Both the position numbers and the translations under genes were made by a program. From assembly GCA_965249735.1 (NCBI GenBank), contig CBDFMS010000025.1, positions 744,001 through 808,000 on the forward strand: a DNA stretch of 64,000 nt. Direction: 5' to 3'. The notes under the pieces are model-generated. The model had not been told where the DNA came from, ran no database searches, and saw only the letters and a list, made by a program, of their open reading frames with translations. Of this stretch, positions 10,521 to 16,545 are shown one piece after another. Source of the stretch: JANQSS01 sp965249735. GTDB lineage: Bacteria > Bacteroidota > Bacteroidia > Chitinophagales > Saprospiraceae. Position 1 is the first letter of the stretch, and the number at the start of each line of letters is the position of its first letter.

Positions 10521-11298
10521 TTGTGACTCAATTCAAGTGAAAGTCCTATTGGAAGGTCCATTTAATAGTGGAACAGGCTTGATGACAACTGATCTCAATT
10601 ATCAACACATGCTACCGGGGCAGGATCATACGCTTAATCCGAATGATGGCTTTAATAACGACATGAATCATACACCAATTGGCCATCCTTACAATATTCC
10701 ACCATGGAATCATGCTGGAACCGAAGGATCTAATTATGGTGATCCGGCTACGAACCCGGGATCGATATTATATCCTTCTACTGTGACTGACTGGATATTA
10801 GTATCTGTCCGGGAAGCGGATTCAGCTGCTACAAGTGAAATCTGGAAATGTGCAGCCCTATTGCATAATGATGGCGTGGCGGAATTCCCAGGGGAATGTC
10901 CATGTCTTGAGTTAGATAATGGGGAGAAATACTACATTTTGATCGAGCATAGAAATCACCTTGATGTAATGTCTCAGGCTCTAGTGCCAAATCAAAACAA
11001 GTTGGTTCATGACTTTACACAGTCGGATTCCTGGATAGGAACTGTGTTTGGTGGTCCATTTGGTGTGGGACAAAAGTTTGTAGGCGGAGAATACGTGATG
11101 TATGCTGGAAACGGAGATACCGATCCTTATGGAGACGAAAATGACATTGATTCAGGCGACAGAACCAATTTTGATGCGGACTTCAATATTATCTTTGAAT
11201 ACTTTACTGGTGACCATAATTTAGATGGCGATGTAGATTCGCAGGATAGAACGATTTATGATCAGAACTTTAACAATCAGACTCTGATCCCTCACTAA
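1..11298 (+). CDS. Giant cadherin/Ig-like (Big_9-type) tandem-repeat surface protein, 5' end outside window
   Basis: The frame is open from the first base to the TAA at 11296-11298, so this is the last 3765 residues of a larger protein; the ATG at 88 is internal to a repeat and is not the real start. About 36 copies of a 98-residue unit fill residues 1 to ~3507. Each carries VDDVTTTP, a G-TVDYTPDPNF-GVDSFMYV strand pair, a two-cysteine segment (VCDST...LCDTATV) and a closing VITVTA strand. This is the look of bacterial cadherin-like/Big_9 Ig domains, usually extracellular adhesive stalks. Residues ~3508-3765 form a non-repeated cap containing DWILVSVR and EHRNHLDVM segments common in Bacteroidota secreted proteins. 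It ends in a dockerin-like calcium loop (GDHNLDGDVDSQD). No T9SS type A tail is visible at the C-terminus. Extracellular location and adhesion role are inferred from the family. Confidence 0.93.
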   Translation, partial: PLTNDTPGSTPLDPASVDTIPGEGPTNGTVVVNGDGTVDYIPDPNFAGVDSFMYVVCDSTQPVALCDTATVVITVTADPPIAVDDVTTTPLNTLVVTTPLDNDSQGTNPLDPGSVEIITGEGPLNGSVVVNANGTVDYTPDNFFSGVDSFMYVICDSTQPTALCDTATVVITITAVGPVAVDDVTTTPSNTPVTTTPLTNDTPGSTPLDPASVDTIPGEGPTNGTVVVNGDGTVDYIPDPNFAGVDSFMYVVCDSTQPVALCDTATVVITVTADPPIAVDDVTTTPLNTLVVTTPLDNDSQGTNPLDPGSVEIITGEGPLNGSVVVNANGTVDYTPDNFFSGVDSFMYVICDSTQPTALCDTATVVITITAVGPVAVDDVTTTPSNTPVTTTPLTNDTPGSTPLDPASVDTIPGEGPTNGTVVVNGDGTVDYIPDPNFAGVDSFMYVVCDSTQPVALCDTATVVITVTADPPIAVDDVTTTPLNTLVVTTPLDNDSQGTNPLDPGSVEIITGEGPLNGSVVVNANGTVDYTPDNFFSGVDSFMYVICDSTQPTALCDTATVVITITAVGPVAVDDVTTTPSNTPVTTTPLTNDTPGSTPLDPASVDTIPGEGPTNGTVVVNGDGTVDYIPDPNFAGVDSFMYVVCDSTQPVALCDTATVVITVTADPPIAVDDVTTTPLNTLVVTTPLDNDSQGTNPLDPGSVEIITGEGPVNGSVVVNANGTVDYTPDNFFSGVDSFMYVICDSTQPTALCDTATVVITITAVGPVAVDDVTTTPSNTPVTTTPLTNDTPGSTPLNPASVDTIPGEGPTNGTVVVNGDGTVDYIPDPNFAGVDSFMYVVCDSTQPVALCDTATVVITVTADPPIAVDDVTTTPLNVPVLTLPLDNDNQGTNPLDPGSVEIITGEGPLNGSVVVNANGTIDYTPDNNFSGVDSFMYVICDSTQPVALCDTATVVITITAGPPTAVDDVTTTPSNTPVTTTPLTNDIPGSTPLDPASVDTIPGEGPVNGTVVVNPNGTVDYTPDPNFAGVDSFMYVVCDSTQPVALCDTATVVITLTADPPIAVDDVTTTPLNVPVLTLPLDNDNQGTNPLDPGSVEIITGEGPLNGSVVVNANGTIDYTPDNNFSGVDSFMYVICDSTQPVALCDTATVVITITAGPPVAVDDVTTTPSNTPVTTTPLTNDIPGSTPLDPASVDTIPGEGPVNGTVVVNPNGTVDYTPDPNFAGVDSFMYVVCDSTQPVALCDTATVVITVTADPPIAVDDVTTTPLNVPVLTLPLDNDNQGTNPLDPGSVEIITGEGPLNGSVVVNANGTIDYTPDNNFSGVDSFMYVICDSTQPVALCDTATVVITITAGPPVAVDDVTTTPSNTPVTTTPLTNDIPGSTPLDPASVDTIPGEGPVNGTVVVNPNGTVDYTPDPNFAGVDSFMYVVCDSTQPVALCDTATVVITVTADPPIAVDDVTTTPLNVPVLTLPLDNDNQGTNPLDPGSVEIITGEGPLNGSVVVNANGTIDYTPDNNFSGVDSFMYVICDSTQPVALCDTATVVITITAGPPVAVDDVTTTPSNTPVTTTPLTNDIPGSTPLDPASVDTIPGEGPTNGTVVVNTNGTVDYTPDPNFAGVDSFMYVVCDSTQPVALCDTATVVITVTADPPIAVDDVTTTPLNVPVLTLPLDNDNQGTNPLDPGSVEIITGEGPLNGSVVVNANGTIDYTPDNNFSGVDSFMYVICDSTQPVALCDTATVVITITAGPPTAVDDVTTTPSNTPVTTTPLTNDIPGSTPLDPASVDTIPGEGPVNGTVVVNPNGTVDYTPDPNFAGVDSFMYVVCDSTQPVALCDTATVVITVTADPPIAVDDVTTTPLNVPVLTLPLDNDNQGTNPLDPGSVEIITGEEPLNGSVVVNANGTIDYTPDNNFSGVDSFMYVICDSTQPVALCDTATVVITITAGPPTAVDDVTTTPSNTPVVTTPLTNDIPGSTPLDPASVDTIPGEGPVNGTVVVNPNGTVDYTPDPNFAGVDSFMYVVCDSTQPVALCDTATVVITVTADPPIAVDDVTTTPLNVPVLTLPLDNDNQGTNPLDPGSVEIITGEGPLNGSVVVNANGTIDYTPDNNFSGVDSFMYVICDSTQPVALCDTATVVITITAGPPVAVDDVTTTPSNTPVTTTPLTNDIPGSTPLDPASVDTIPGEGPVNGTVVVNPNGTVDYTPDPNFAGVDSFMYVVCDSTQPVALCDTATVVITVTADPPIAVDDVTTTPLNVPVLTLPLDNDNQGTNPLDPGSVEIITGEGPLNGSVVVNANGTIDYTPDNNFSGVDSFMYVICDSTQPVALCDTATVVITITAGPPVAVDDVTTTPSNTPVTTTPLTNDIPGSTPLDPASVDTIPGEGPVNGTVVVNTNGTVDYTPDPNFAGVDSFMYVVCDSTQPVALCDTATVVITVTADPPIAVDDVTTTPSNTPVTTDPSDNDNQGTNPLDPSSVDTIPGEGPTNGTVDVNPDGTIDYTPDPNFSGVDSFMYVICDSTQPVPLCDTATVVITVTADPPVAVDDVTTTPSNTPVTTDPSDNDNPGTNPLDPSSVDTIPGEGPTNGTVDVNPDGTIDYTPDPNFSGVDSFMYVICDSTQPVALCDTATVVITVTADPPVAVDDVTTTPSNTPVTTDPSDNDNPGTNPLDPSSVDTIPGEGPTNGTVDVNPDGTIDYTPDPNFSGVDSFMYVICDSTQPVPLCDTATVVITVTADPPVAVDDVTTTPSNTPVTTDPSDNDNPGTNPLDPSSVDTIPGEGPTNGTVDVNPDGTVDYTPDPNFSGVDSFMYVICDSTQPVPLCDTATVVITVTADPPVAVDDVTTTPSNTPVTTDPSDNDNPGTNPLDPSSVDTIPGEGPTNGTVDVNPDGTIDYTPDPNFSGVDSFMYVICDSTQPIPLCDTATVVITVTADPPVAVDDVTTTPSNTPVTTDPSDNDNPGTNPLDPSSVDTIPGEGPTNGTVDVNPDGTIDYTPDPNFSGVDSFMYVICDSTQPVALCDTATVVITVTADPPVAVDDVTTTPSNTPVTTDPSNNDIPGTNPLDPTSVDTISGSGPTNGVVYIDEDDGTIEYTPDPNFSGIDSFMYVVCDSTEPEPLCDTATVVITVTADPPVAVDDVTTTPSNTPVTTDPSDNDSPGTNPLDPSSVDTIPGEGPTNGTVDVNPDGTIDYTPDPNFSGADSFMYVICDSTQPDPLCDMATVVINVTADPPMAVDDVTTTPSNTPVTTEPLDNDNPGTNPLDPGSVDTMPGEGPTNGTVDVNPDGTIDYTPDPNFSGVDSFMYVVCDSTKPVPLCDTATVVINVTADPPMAVDDVTTTPSNTPVTTDPSDNDIPGTNPLDPSSVDTIPGEGPTNGTVDVNPDGTIDYTPDPNFAGVDSFMYVVCDSTQPVPLCDTATVVINVTANPPVAVDDVTTTPTNSPVTTTPLGNDTPGTNPLDPTSVDTIPGGGPTNGTVVINPDGTVDYTPDTDYTGVDSFTYVVCDSTQPVALCDTATVVITMTCDSIQVKVLLEGPFNSGTGLMTTDLNYQHMLPGQDHTLNPNDGFNNDMNHTPIGHPYNIPPWNHAGTEGSNYGDPATNPGSILYPSTVTDWILVSVREADSAATSEIWKCAALLHNDGVAEFPGECPCLELDNGEKYYILIEHRNHLDVMSQALVPNQNKLVHDFTQSDSWIGTVFGGPFGVGQKFVGGEYVMYAGNGDTDPYGDENDIDSGDRTNFDADFNIIFEYFTGDHNLDGDVDSQDRTIYDQNFNNQTLIPH
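10521..11295 (+). other. C-terminal cap domain with dockerin-like Ca-binding loop
   Basis: This is a non-repetitive ~258-residue tail following the last Ig-like unit. It contains the DWILVSVREAD and YYILIEHRNHLDVM strands seen in C-terminal regions of Bacteroidota secreted proteins. Two D/N-rich loops follow: GDENDIDSGDRTNFDADFN, then GDHNLDGDVDSQDRTIYD. The second has the D-x-N-x-D-G-x-V-x-x-x-D spacing of a dockerin/EF-hand calcium loop. The function (cell anchoring or partner docking) is inferred. Confidence 0.7.
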
Positions 11299-12013
11299 CA
11301 CAAATTTTTATGAAATTAGAAATATCACGTGAATGAAATAATAAATCCTTAAATTGCCGCTCGAATTTTTTTTGAGTTTAGAAAGAGCATGGCATGATAA
11401 GATGACATTGCAGTGTTTGAGCGAGAGATTAATTCGTGGACGATGCTGTACTAGCCCATGAATATGAGACAGCATTTATATTGCCCAAATAAATTAAGTG
11501 CTGACCTTATGGCATAGTTGGAATTCGTGATACCAACTATGCCATTTGATGCTGTATAAAAGTGAGAGCCAACTGATTGAGATTGATAGAGTCAGAATTG
11601 TCGGTGTCAGTTGATTAACAATACAGATGAATGCAATGAGTAGATCTTTGCAAAAAATGAAGAGTTATGAATGGTGTTAAAACAGGAAGTAGTCTTTAAG
11701 TGTAGATGTGACAACTAAAGAGGTTCGTAGTCTACATTAGTATGTATCATGAGACGAGATGATATATAAACTGAATTGTCAACTTCCAGTAGGCACATAC
11801 GTAAGAGCGACAACAGATTTGATTTGCAGTATCTGGTGTTTATGAGCCCCTAATTGAAATAAGCCAAAAGGAAAATAATTTTAATAAATATTTGTAATCA
11901 GAATTGTCTAGCACTTTTTGAATTTGAAGTTAAATTTCAATGCGAGGAATAGATATGGAAGGGATTGAAATTGAGCAAGCTTCTCTGGTTATTGATTAAG
12001 TATAAATCATTGT
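11299..12013. other. 715-bp AT-rich intergenic region
   Basis: No open frame with coding character was found on either strand. It holds one clear hairpin (11509-11545) and short A/T tracts. No tRNA-like or transposon structure is visible. It separates the cadherin-type gene from the SprB-type genes and presumably carries the promoter of the latter; no convincing Bacteroidota TTTG/TAnnTTTG pair could be fixed. Confidence 0.6.
11509..11545. repeat. Perfect 13-bp inverted repeat (hairpin)
   Basis: The arms atggcatagttgg (11509-11521) and ccaactatgccat (11533-11545) are perfectly complementary around an 11-nt loop. There is no T-run on either side, so it is not a standard intrinsic terminator. 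It lies ~210 bp after the stop of the upstream giant gene and could be an RNA 3'-end structure or an operator. Confidence 0.75.
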
Positions 12014-12031
12014 GAAATGCAAAATATCATG
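12014..12031 (+). promoter_or_regulatory. Conserved start-site leader, copy 1
   Basis: The sequence gaaatgcaaaatatcatg ends in the chosen start ATG (12029). The same 18-nt pattern (gaaatg-YR-aaatRtcatg) precedes the next three genes. Here the upstream ATG (12017) is in frame and open (ATG CAA), but comparison with copies 2 and 3, where it is followed at once by TAA, shows that the second ATG is the conserved start. Confidence 0.7.
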
Positions 12032-13780
12032 AAACAACGTTTACTCTGTCTTTTTGCGCGATTGAATGCGATTTTGTTTTTTGTTGTCTTTTTTAATTTG
12101 GTGGCATTTGGGCAGTTTTGCCTGGACGGGAACTATTGTCCTAATCCTTCGGTAGATGCTTCGGGTACCGGAAACGGATGTTTTCCTGGGATTGATGATG
12201 AATATGGGGATGCTGAAACAGTCATTCTGTCTCAAGGTTTATCTACGTGCCATGTCAATCAGGTGTGGGGGAAGCTTGCTCTGGATTCCGCAGGTGATTA
12301 TAACATATATTTTGCCATACACCATGGTAACAGTGGACAATCGTCATTTCGTACCTATGTAAACACGGATTGTGATAGCTTGACTGGCCAGCTATTCGCA
12401 CCGGGAAACTTTGGTGATGTCTGTCCACCAGTAGGCCCGGGCGACACGTGTATAGCAACTGGAGGAGCAGACTACATGATTGAATTTAATACGGCGGGAG
12501 CCAACACGGTTACCTGGTTTATTTGGGATACTACTACGCAAGACATGATCGTTGACCCTTCGTTTGGTTCTGGGTCTGGAATCCTGACTGGCGCCATTGG
12601 AGGATGTGCTGGTAGTGATGGTGAGTTCGTCGAGATTGAAATCCCATTGATCAGTACGTTTGACCCTTGTACTCCGGATGGTTGTGGAAATATCGAAATA
12701 ACAACCATAGTGTCAAATGCGGGTGGAAGCTCGAATTCCAACTTTTGCGAAGGTGTTGGACTGAAACTTGATATTCCGATTAATGATCCACCTATTGCTA
12801 TTATTGCTCCATTACCGCCTTGTACATATTCAGACGCGGCGGTGTGCCTGGATGGCGGCCCTTCCATTGACATCAATGGTGACACATTGACTTATGAATG
12901 GGATTTAGATTATGATGGGATGATCTTTAATACGGATACTGTTGGAGAGGTCATTTGCTTAGTATTGGCACCCGACACTTATACGGTTGCACTGAGGGTG
13001 ACTGATATTTTCAATTGTTCGGATACTACAAATGATGCTAGTTCTTTGACATTTGAAATTTTTGATTCCAGTAATAAAGTTACTTGTGCTGTATCAAACA
13101 CCCAAGATGTTATTTGCTCAGGAGATTTGAATGGTTCATTTGACTTGACTATTACCGGAGGATTTCCAGGCTATAATTATTATGTCACTAATACAGTAGG
13201 TGATACAATCGCTTCAGGAATAGATGTTGACGGAAGTCTGACTGCTGTAGTAGGTCTTGATACAGACACGTATACCGTATTCGTCAATGATACGAATCTC
13301 TGTCTCGACACTTGCATGGTTACCATTTTCGGACCTACTCCTGTCGTTTGTACAATAAATGGAAGCACGAATGAAACGTGTAATGACACGAATGATGGAA
13401 CAATCAGCATCAGTGGCAGTGGAGGTACAGGGCCGTACATCTACGACGCAGGAGGTGGATTGACAAATAACGACGGACAATTTACTGGCTTGACTTCGAA
13501 TACGTACAGCATTACGATCACTGATGCCATTGGTTGTTTGACCACATGTGGCGACGTATTTGTATCGCAACCTGATCCACTTTCTTGTACAGTAAATGGA
13601 AGTACAAATGAATCATGTTTTGAGATTGGTGACGGCACGATTGACGTCAGTGCAAGTGGAGGAACAAGCCCATATATATATGATATAGGAGGAGGTGTGA
13701 CGAATACGGATGGACAATTTAGTGGATTATCCGCAAGTATGTATAGTATTACGATTACAGATGCAAATGGATGCAATTAA
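12029..13780 (+). CDS. Secreted PKD + SprB-repeat protein, short, no T9SS tail
   Basis: 583 aa from ATG 12029; the in-frame ATG at 12017 would add MQNI. The later start is preferred because paralogous genes have a stop codon right after the equivalent upstream ATG. Residues ~1-30 are a signal peptide (MKQRLLCLFARL..., hydrophobic FFVVFFNLVAFG). Residues ~35-250 are a cysteine-rich N-terminal module beginning CLDGNYCPNP, also found at the start of the giant gene at 53193. Residues ~251-347 are a PKD domain (LTYEWDLDYDG...YTVALRVTD). Residues ~351-583 are three SprB-like repeats, the last ending SITITDANGCN and then TAA. No sorting domain or anchor follows. The product is probably exported to the periplasm or surface; how it is retained is unclear. 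It could be a partner subunit or a truncated derivative of a giant adhesin. Confidence 0.88.
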   Translation: MKQRLLCLFARLNAILFFVVFFNLVAFGQFCLDGNYCPNPSVDASGTGNGCFPGIDDEYGDAETVILSQGLSTCHVNQVWGKLALDSAGDYNIYFAIHHGNSGQSSFRTYVNTDCDSLTGQLFAPGNFGDVCPPVGPGDTCIATGGADYMIEFNTAGANTVTWFIWDTTTQDMIVDPSFGSGSGILTGAIGGCAGSDGEFVEIEIPLISTFDPCTPDGCGNIEITTIVSNAGGSSNSNFCEGVGLKLDIPINDPPIAIIAPLPPCTYSDAAVCLDGGPSIDINGDTLTYEWDLDYDGMIFNTDTVGEVICLVLAPDTYTVALRVTDIFNCSDTTNDASSLTFEIFDSSNKVTCAVSNTQDVICSGDLNGSFDLTITGGFPGYNYYVTNTVGDTIASGIDVDGSLTAVVGLDTDTYTVFVNDTNLCLDTCMVTIFGPTPVVCTINGSTNETCNDTNDGTISISGSGGTGPYIYDAGGGLTNNDGQFTGLTSNTYSITITDAIGCLTTCGDVFVSQPDPLSCTVNGSTNESCFEIGDGTIDVSASGGTSPYIYDIGGGVTNTDGQFSGLSASMYSITITDANGCN

Positions 13781-13940
13781 ATCTGTGATCTTGGTTTAAA
13801 TGAAACATTATTTTAAATCAAACAAAAATTTTGGACTAGAAAGGATGATCAGTAATTGAGAATATGAGATAGTGAAAATAAAATTCCAGGATTGATATTC
13901 ATTGATAGTTGCTGATTGTTCTTAAAAAATAAATCATTGT

Positions 13941-13958
13941 GAAATGTAAAATGTCATG
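13941..13958 (+). promoter_or_regulatory. Conserved start-site leader with ATG-TAA mini-ORF, copy 2
   Basis: The sequence gaaatgtaaaatgtcatg ends in the start ATG at 13956. The upstream ATG (13944) is followed immediately by TAA, making a start-stop pair 12 nt before the real start. Another ATG at 13951 reads M-S-stop. There is no Shine-Dalgarno sequence, as expected in Bacteroidota. Confidence 0.65.
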
Positions 13959-15521
13959 ATTAAAAAATTACTATTTATTTCTGTTGTCTCATTAATTTTC
14001 GTGCATTTCGGGTGGAGTCAGCAGGATACGATGACCCTAAGCATAGTTGAGGTGACAGGACCGGGAAATGGTTGTGGAGATACTACAGACTGTGACAATA
14101 ATCAGATATGCTTTAATTTAATAGGCGTCCCATCCTCCGGAATACTCGGCTATCAAGTTGCTAATTATGACATTTGGTTATCTACGACTGGTGGATCCGC
14201 CATTCCAGAGACACTTCCCATTATTTCAGAAACCAGCTGTATTGCCTTTAACACGACTGACCTAATTGGGAATCCTGGAAATATTCGAGTTGGAGCAAAT
14301 GATGTTGGAGGCGATCCAATAGATTTTGTCTCCGGTGATAATATCATTCATAATTTTTGTATTAGCTACAATGATTTGGCGGAATTACAAGCCGTATTGA
14401 CTGGTGCTTCTCCAGGACTTCCGGGAGGGAGCGCTATGTCAGCTAGCATCGCGGGTGATCCAATGACGACGATAGATGTGTTTTTAACTGAGGCCGTGCT
14501 CACATTAAGCAGTAGCACTGTTTCATGTATTCTTCCTCCTGATACGATACCAATTATTGTACCTGCTGATAGCACAACAACAGTGTGTGTTGATACAACA
14601 GAATTACCTGGTAACTTGACCAGTATTTCAAGTTGTGGAGGACCTAATAGTGGATCTCTTAGCAATGCAGATCCTGTCAACGGTTGCATAGATTATACGG
14701 CTCCTAATGCGCCAGGGACTACAGACGACTTTTGCTTGATTGTTTGTGATGATGGCGGATTTTGTGACACCACCATTGTTATTGTGACAGTTCCCTTACC
14801 GCCGGCGACAGCCTGCGCAATAGTCTTTATAACATCTCCTGACCCTTTGTCTTGCGACATCAATGGGAGTACCGATGAAACTTGTAACATCTTGGATGAT
14901 GGCACAATTGATGTGAGTGCAACAGGTGGAACCATTCCTTATACGTATGATATTGGAGGCGGGGTGACAAACAATGACGGACAATTCAGTGGACTGGCAG
15001 CGAATACGTACAGTGTGACGATTACGGACGTCAATGGTTGTACCACGACTTGTGATGACGTTATTATAGGAGAACCTGCAGCAATAGTATGCAGTCTCAA
15101 TGGATTCGTAAATGTGACGTGTAATGGATTCGCAGACGGTAGTATTGATATGAGTGCTAGCGGTGGATCTAGTCCATATGTATTCGATATCGGGGGTGGG
15201 GTAACAAACAATGACGGACAGTTTAGTGGTCTTATGTCTAATACCTACAACATTACAGTAACGGATGGAAATGGCTGTATGATAAATTGTGCTTCTGTAT
15301 TAATTACAGAACCAGCCGCCTTGTCATGTACGGTAAATGGAGCTACAGATGAGACGTGTAGTGCTTTGGATAATGGAACGATTGACGTAAATGCAAGCGG
15401 CGGAACCGCACCGTATGTCTATGATATTGGAGGTGGAATTACTAATACAGATGGACAATTTAGTGACCTTCCAGCGGGCTCATATAGTATTACAATTACT
15501 GATGCAAATGGCTGTAATTAA
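13956..15521 (+). CDS. Secreted SprB-repeat protein, short, no T9SS tail
   Basis: 521 aa. Residues 1-21 are a signal peptide (MIKKLLFISVVSLIFVHFGWSQ). Residues ~22-185 are an N-terminal module starting QQDTMTLSIVE and containing GYQVANYDIWLSTTGG and ASPGLPGGSAMSASIAGDP; I do not recognise it as a named family, and it recurs in the next two genes. Residues ~190-275 form an Ig-like domain (VCVDTTELPGN...CIDYTAP...CDTTIVIVTVP), distantly like the repeats of the 1-11298 gene. Residues ~285-521 are three SprB repeats, the last ending SITITDANGCN then TAA. It lies 175 bp after the previous gene in the same orientation and shares its leader, so they may be co-transcribed. It has no C-terminal sorting signal, as in the genes on either side. 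Confidence 0.88.
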   Translation: MIKKLLFISVVSLIFVHFGWSQQDTMTLSIVEVTGPGNGCGDTTDCDNNQICFNLIGVPSSGILGYQVANYDIWLSTTGGSAIPETLPIISETSCIAFNTTDLIGNPGNIRVGANDVGGDPIDFVSGDNIIHNFCISYNDLAELQAVLTGASPGLPGGSAMSASIAGDPMTTIDVFLTEAVLTLSSSTVSCILPPDTIPIIVPADSTTTVCVDTTELPGNLTSISSCGGPNSGSLSNADPVNGCIDYTAPNAPGTTDDFCLIVCDDGGFCDTTIVIVTVPLPPATACAIVFITSPDPLSCDINGSTDETCNILDDGTIDVSATGGTIPYTYDIGGGVTNNDGQFSGLAANTYSVTITDVNGCTTTCDDVIIGEPAAIVCSLNGFVNVTCNGFADGSIDMSASGGSSPYVFDIGGGVTNNDGQFSGLMSNTYNITVTDGNGCMINCASVLITEPAALSCTVNGATDETCSALDNGTIDVNASGGTAPYVYDIGGGITNTDGQFSDLPAGSYSITITDANGCN

Positions 15522-15610
15522 TATAAATGGTCAGTAAAAAGTCACATAATTTGGAAATTAATATTGAAAAGAGAGAAGATAAATAATAAAATAATTCCAT
15601 ATGTAATTAA

Positions 15611-15650
15611 ATTATTTTGACAAGGATAATTAATTGTCATTGTCAATAAT
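15611..15650. repeat. Imperfect inverted repeat upstream of the third short gene
   Basis: The arms attattttgacaa (15611-15623) and ttgtcaataat (15640-15650) pair except for a 2-nt bulge. They enclose an AT-rich spacer and lie ~85 bp before the start at 15735. It may be a regulator site or part of a promoter; the evidence is base pairing only. Confidence 0.35.
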
Positions 15651-15719
15651 AAATATGGAAAATAAATGATCTACAACTTAATTCTTTGATGACACGCAAA
15701 ATTAAGATTGGATGATTTT

Positions 15720-15737
15720 GAAATGTAAAATATCATG
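15720..15737 (+). promoter_or_regulatory. Conserved start-site leader with ATG-TAA mini-ORF, copy 3
   Basis: The sequence gaaatgtaaaatatcatg ends in the start ATG at 15735. The upstream ATG (15723) is followed directly by TAA. Similarity to copy 4 extends ~10 nt further upstream (gatgatttt) and downstream into MIKKLLIFAF. Confidence 0.65.
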
Positions 15738-16545
15738 ATTAAAAAACTACTAATTTTTGCTTTTATCTCTATCCTCATTGTTCCTTTAGGATGGGGACAG
15801 CAAGATACAATGACATTGAGCATTGTTGAGGCTACAGGATCTGGTAGCTGTGGGGATTCTACAGATTGTAGCAGTAATCAAATATGCTTCAATCTAATAG
15901 GAGTCCCATCATCTGGAATCATAGGTTATCAAGTTGCTAATTATGACATCTGGCTGTCTACCACTGGAGGACAAGCTATTGGGGCAACATTACCTATTAT
16001 TTCAGAAACTAGTTGTATTGCATTTAATACAACTGATTTAGTTGGAAATGCTGGGAATATAAGAGTAGGAGCCAATGATGTTGGAGGCAATCCAATTGAC
16101 TTTGTATCAGGTGATAATATTATTCATAATTTTTGCATTAGCTATAACAATTTAGCTGAACTACAAGCAGTATTAACAGGTGCATCACCAGGACTTCCTG
16201 GTGGCAGTGCTATGTCCGCTAGTATAGCTGGTGACCCAATGACCACCCTCGATGTCTTTTTGACTGAAGCGACATTGGTTTTAAGTAGTAATACCATTTC
16301 ATGTATTCTAACACCAGATACAATCTCAATAGTGGTTCCTGCAGATAGCACATTTACTGTGTGTGTGGATACAACAGAATTACCAGGAAACTTAAATAGT
16401 ATAGCCAGTTGTGGTGATCCTTCGAATGGAGGCTCATTGAGTAATCCAAATTCAGTTGATGGTTGTATAGATTACACAGCTCCAAATACACCTGGAACAA
16501 CTGATGCTTTTTGTATCGTTTTTTGTGACGATGGAGGTAGTTGTG
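15735..16545 (+). repeat. N-terminal module duplicate, copy A (pairs with 17745-18555)
   Basis: This is a direct repeat at constant spacing of 2010 bp with 17745-18555. By eye only scattered, mainly third-position, differences occur up to the CDTT strand near 16545/18555. The leader just upstream is also similar, so the duplicated block includes the start region. Confidence 0.85.

Noticed and set aside
88..11298. Start of the first gene at ATG 88
   Set aside because: The frame is open to base 1 and codes for the same repeat unit upstream of 88, with no signal peptide; the gene begins before the window.
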